Source of the DNA: Taudactylus pleione
Lineage: Eukaryota; Chordata; Amphibia; Anura; Myobatrachidae
DNA: 64,000 bases
Reading direction: 5' to 3'
NCBI GenBank assembly: GCA_031769625.1
Contig: JAUIMM010000188.1
Location: 7,745,001 to 7,809,000 of the forward strand
Shown: piece after piece, positions 60,444 through 64,000 of the stretch
Numbering within the stretch: position 1 is the stretch's first letter
How the letters are laid out: every line of letters starts with the position of its first letter
Position numbers and translations under genes: made by a program
Notes under the pieces: generated by a model
Databases searched by the model: none
What the model was told of the DNA's origin: nothing
The model's input: the letters and a program-made list of their open reading frames with translations, nothing else

Positions 60444-61406
60444 CATCTACTTCCTCATGATGTGTCTGACTGTGCTGCTTTGCAGCAGCGAACTATCTAA
60501 AAGATAAAACCCTCAGCGAAGCCCATGGTGACTGAGAGTCGGCACAAACATTGTCAGGTCAGGAAGGTCACAGTAGTTATTAATCTCCTGAGTTCACCTT
60601 GTTACTTTTTTATTTTTAATTTATTAGAAATCTGTTTATTGAAGTCATTAGAAAGTATACATAGGGGGCGTATTTATTAATAATCGCGCCAATTATAATT
60701 CGCCCAGATGTGTTAAACTACACGTGCAGGGACAGGACTCACTTCTGCAGAGGCACTGTGTGCTGACCTTACATGCGCTAGTGGTGAGTGCCTATAGATC
60801 CCTCTCCTGGTACTTTTTGGAAAATGTAGACCATAGGCTACAACGCCATTAGCCATCGGGGCCAAGCTCCAAATGGTGAATGCGGGGGCTGCTTTTGTGA
60901 GCAGAAACGGAAGACTGATATTTGCTGCGGTCCCTGTCAATATACTTTCGGGGGATACTTATTATTTGGGGGTATCCACAAAAAACGTGTGTTGTCGGGG
61001 GATATCCTGCAAATAATAATTGATAAATAGGCCCCATAGTATAATAAACATATCAAGGCCTGATTCCTAAGTCCAATGGCGGCGCATCTAGCGGCATTTA
61101 ATACTAGACATCCAGCTGGGTAAATTAAACGGGTTTAAGGCCGTTACACGTGTCTTAATGAATCACTTGCAGTGGTGGCCAAACTTCTTAACATGCACTA
61201 TCTTATATTACGCTGAAATCAGCCAGTAAATCGTAATTATGCATCAATAAATATATATATATGGAGAAATATGACATGGTTTAGTTTCTATCCTGCAGAG
61301 GTTGTGTAAATGGGGCATTAAAAGAAATGTCTTTAATGTTTTAAAATGCATGGTACTGATTTTTTGGTAAATAATATATTTGTATTATCTTGGAATACTG
61401 TATTTG
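60444..61406. other. Unassigned sequence
   Basis: No supported gene. A short (TA)n tract lies at 61250-61262. Confidence 0.4.
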
Positions 61407-61560
61407 CAGAGGCGTATCTACCCCTTGGCCAGGATGACACTCCCCAGGGGCACAGGCCGAGGAGGGGGCACTGTCCCTTGGTGCCATCCGTGGCCAGGGG
61501 GTAGAACCAAGATGGGACTGGCAGGACTGGAGTCCGGGGTACGCCACTGGCTCCTAGATG
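61407..61560. mobile_element. hAT-type end and fragment
   Basis: CAGAGGCGTATCTACCCC at 61407 is a hAT-family end; GGGGTACGCCACTG at 61535-61549 is an inverted partner. The flanking octamers (TGTATTTG, GCTCCTAG) do not match. The true right end may instead lie beyond the minisatellite and outside the window. Confidence 0.55.
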
Positions 61561-61714
61561 TCCGAGGCTGGGCAGCTTGCCAGCAGTTGCTTGGCGCTTG
61601 CCAGCAGTTGCCTGTTACATTTAATAACTTTTTTTTTTTTGAGACAAAGGTGGGTCTGACGTCATGATGATGCCACATCTCTGCACTGAGGAGCCAGCCG
61701 CAGACAGAAGATGG

Positions 61715-64000
61715 TAAGTATCTGCCGGAGGATGGCTAAGGAGACAGAAGGGGAGCTGGCTGGGGAGACAGAAGGAGGGGCTGGCTGGGGAGACAGAAGG
61801 AGAGGCTGGCTGGTTAGACAGAAGGAGAGGCTGGCTGGTTAGACAGAAGGAGAGGCTGGCTGGTTAGACAGAAGGAGAGGCTGGCTGGTTAGACAGAAGG
61901 AGAGGCTGGCTGGTTAGACAGAAGGAGAGGCTGGCTGGTTAGACAGAAGGAGAGGCTGGCTGGTTAGACAGAAGGAGTGGCTGGCTGGTTAGACAGAAGG
62001 AGAGGCTGGCTGGTTAGACAGAAGGAGAATGGCTGGGGAGACAGAAGGAGAATGGCTGCAGAGGCAGAAGGAGGGTGGCTGGGGAGAGAGTTGGGGGGTG
62101 GCTTGTGAGGCAGAAGGGGGGCTGGCTGGGGAGACAGTAGGGGGGTGGCTGGGGAGACAGAAGGAGAGGCTGGCTGGTTAGACAGAAGGAGAGGCTGGCT
62201 GGTTAGACAGAAGGAGAGGCTGGCTGGTTAGACAGAAGGAGAGGCTGGCTGGTTAGACAGAAGGAGAGGCTGGCTGGTTAGACAGAAGGAGAGGCTGGCT
62301 GGTTAGACAGAAGGAGAGGCTGGCTGGTTAGACAGAAGGAGAGGCTGGCTGGTTAGACAGAAGGAGAATGGCTGGGGAGACAGAAGGAGAATGGCTGGGG
62401 AGACAGAAGAAGAATGGCTGGGGAGACAGAAGAAGAATGGCTGCGGAGGCAGAAGGAGGGTGGCTGGGGAGAGAGTTGGGGGGTGGCTTGTGAGGCAGAA
62501 GGGGGGCTGGCTGGGGAGACAGTAGGGGGGTGGCTGGGGAGACAGAAGGGGAATGGCTGGGGAAACAGAAGGGGGATGGCTGTGGAAACAGAAGGGGGGT
62601 GGCTGGGGAGACAGAAGGGGGGTGGCTGGGGAGACAGAAGGGGGGTGGCTGGGGAGACAGAAGGGGGATGGCTGGGGAAACAGAAGGGGGATGGCTGTGG
62701 AAACAGAAGGGGGATGGCTGGGGAGACAGTAGGGGGTGGCTGGGGAGACAGAAGGGGGGTGGCTGGGGAGACAGAAGGGGGATGGCTGGGGAAACAGAAG
62801 GGGGCTGTGGAAACAGAAGGGGGATGGCTGGGGAGACAGAAGGAGAATGGCTGGGGAGACAGAAGAAGAATGGCTGGGGAGACAGAAGGAGAATGGCTGG
62901 GGAGACAGAAGAAGAATGGCTGGGGAGACAGAAGAAGAATGGCTGGGGAGACAGAAGGAGAATGGCTGGGGAGACAGAAGAAGAATGGCTGCGGAGGCAG
63001 AAGGAGGGTGGCTGGGGAGAGAGTTGGGGGGTGGCTTGTGAGGCAGAAGGGGGGCTGGCTGGGGAGACAGTAGGGGGGTGGCTGGGGAGACAGAAGGGGA
63101 ATGGCTGTGGAAACAGAAGGGGGATGGCTGGGGAGACAGTAGGGGGTGGCTGGGGAGACAGAAGGGGGGTGGCTGGGGAGACAGAAGGGGGATGGCTGGG
63201 GAAACAGAAGGGGGATGGCTGTGGAAACAGAAGGGGGATGGCTGGGGAGACAGTAGGGGGTGGCTGGGGAGACAGAAGGGGGGTGGCTGGGGAGACAGAA
63301 GGGGGATGGCTGGGGAAACAGAAGGGGGCTGTGGAAACAGAAGGGGGATGGCTGGGGAGACAGAAGGAGAATGGCTGGCTGGGGAGACAGAAGAAGAATG
63401 GCTGGGGAGACAGAAGGAGAATGGCTGGGGAGACAAAAGGAGAATGGCTGGGGAGACAGAAGGAGAATGGCTGGGGAGACAGAAGAAGAATGGCTGGGGA
63501 GACAGAAGGAGAATGGCTGCGGAGGCAGAAGGAGGGTGGCTGGGGAGAGAGTTGGGGGGTGGCTTGTGAGGCAGAAGGGGGGCTGGCTGGGGAGACAGTA
63601 GGGGGGTGGCTGGGGAGACAGAAGGGGAATGGCTGGGGAAACAGAAGGGGGATGGCTGTGGAAACAGAAGGGGGATGGCTGGGGAGACAGTAGGGGGTGG
63701 CTGGGGAGACAGTAGGGGGGTGGCTGGGGAGACAGAAGGGGAATGGCTGGGGAAACAGAAGGGGGATGGCTGTGGAAACAGAAGGGGGATGGCTGGGGAG
63801 ACAGTAGGGGGTGGCTGGGGAGACAGAAGGGGGGTGGCTGGGGAGACAGAAGGGGGATGGCTGGGGAAACAGAAGGGGGCTGTGGAAACAGAAGGGGGAT
63901 GGCTGGGGAGACAGAAGGAGAATGGCTGGCTGGGGAGACAGAAGGAGAATGGCTGGCTGGGGAGACAGAAGGAGAATGGCTGGCTGGGGAGACAGAAGGG
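61715..64000. repeat. 23-25 bp purine-rich minisatellite
   Basis: Two phases. Most units are 23 bp (GGCTGGGGAGACAGAAGGGG then GAT/AAT). Two blocks at 61800-62030 and 62155-62365 use a 25 bp unit (AGACAGAAGGAGAGGCTGGC then TGGTT). Longer blocks of mixed units are themselves repeated, for example around 62440-62530, 62990-63080 and 63520-63610. A 23 bp period shifts frame each unit, so long open frames of 23-residue repeats arise on both strands; they are spurious. The array runs off the right edge. Confidence 0.96.

Noticed and set aside
62303..63693. 377- to 387-codon open frames on both strands
   Set aside because: The 23 bp unit cycles through three frames and contains no stop in them, so both strands stay open. 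It is a low-complexity minisatellite.

Overview
The window looks like non-coding DNA from a large, transposon-rich vertebrate genome, most likely an anuran amphibian. That call is an inference. It rests on a decayed DIRS-type tyrosine-recombinase retrotransposon, a tRNA-headed V-SINE-like element, many short hAT-like and Harbinger-like non-autonomous elements with intact target-site duplications (TSDs), Tigger- and Tc1-like relics, and long AT-rich stretches without genes. There is no bacterial gene organisation. Most long open frames are by-products of tandem repeats whose unit length is divisible by three, or which cycle through all three frames.

Layout. 1-8538 is a satellite array of about 45 bp units (with a 40 bp variant), running off the left edge and showing several internal block duplications. 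8539-25267 is intergenic or intronic DNA with dispersed elements: SINEs at 11955 (minus) and 19567 (plus), hAT and Harbinger-like MITEs, a 51 bp repeat inside a foldback element at 21302-21970, and a 73 bp array at 19328-20215. The only convincing cellular coding sequence is a terminal exon at 25268-25418 (plus) with a 3' UTR and AATAAA at 25774; I do not recognise the protein. 25801-42440 is again repeat-rich, with a 31 bp minisatellite (34541-35580), a hAT-like element carrying its own minisatellite (37011-38283) and a long CCCCAT/CAGAC-rich array (41226-42440).

42441-45560 is a DIRS-like retrotransposon relic. Its gag-like start is split by a 334 bp Harbinger-like MITE with a 3 bp TSD. Reverse transcriptase and RNase H motifs are readable but frameshifted, and the methyltransferase and recombinase end is absent. 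45561-55005 holds nested hAT elements (46212-47225 enclosing 46665-47039), more MITEs, and a family with CCCTAA-like internal tracts. 55006-59130 is one 30 bp minisatellite split by two insertions, one of them a 2.35 kb hAT-like element filled with a second minisatellite. 61715-64000 is a 23-25 bp purine-rich minisatellite running off the right edge.

No operon, defence system, CRISPR array or new multi-gene system is visible. The most distinctive theme is the repeated pairing of minisatellites with non-autonomous DNA transposons: arrays lie inside elements and elements lie inside arrays, and exact TSDs allow the insertions to be ordered in time.
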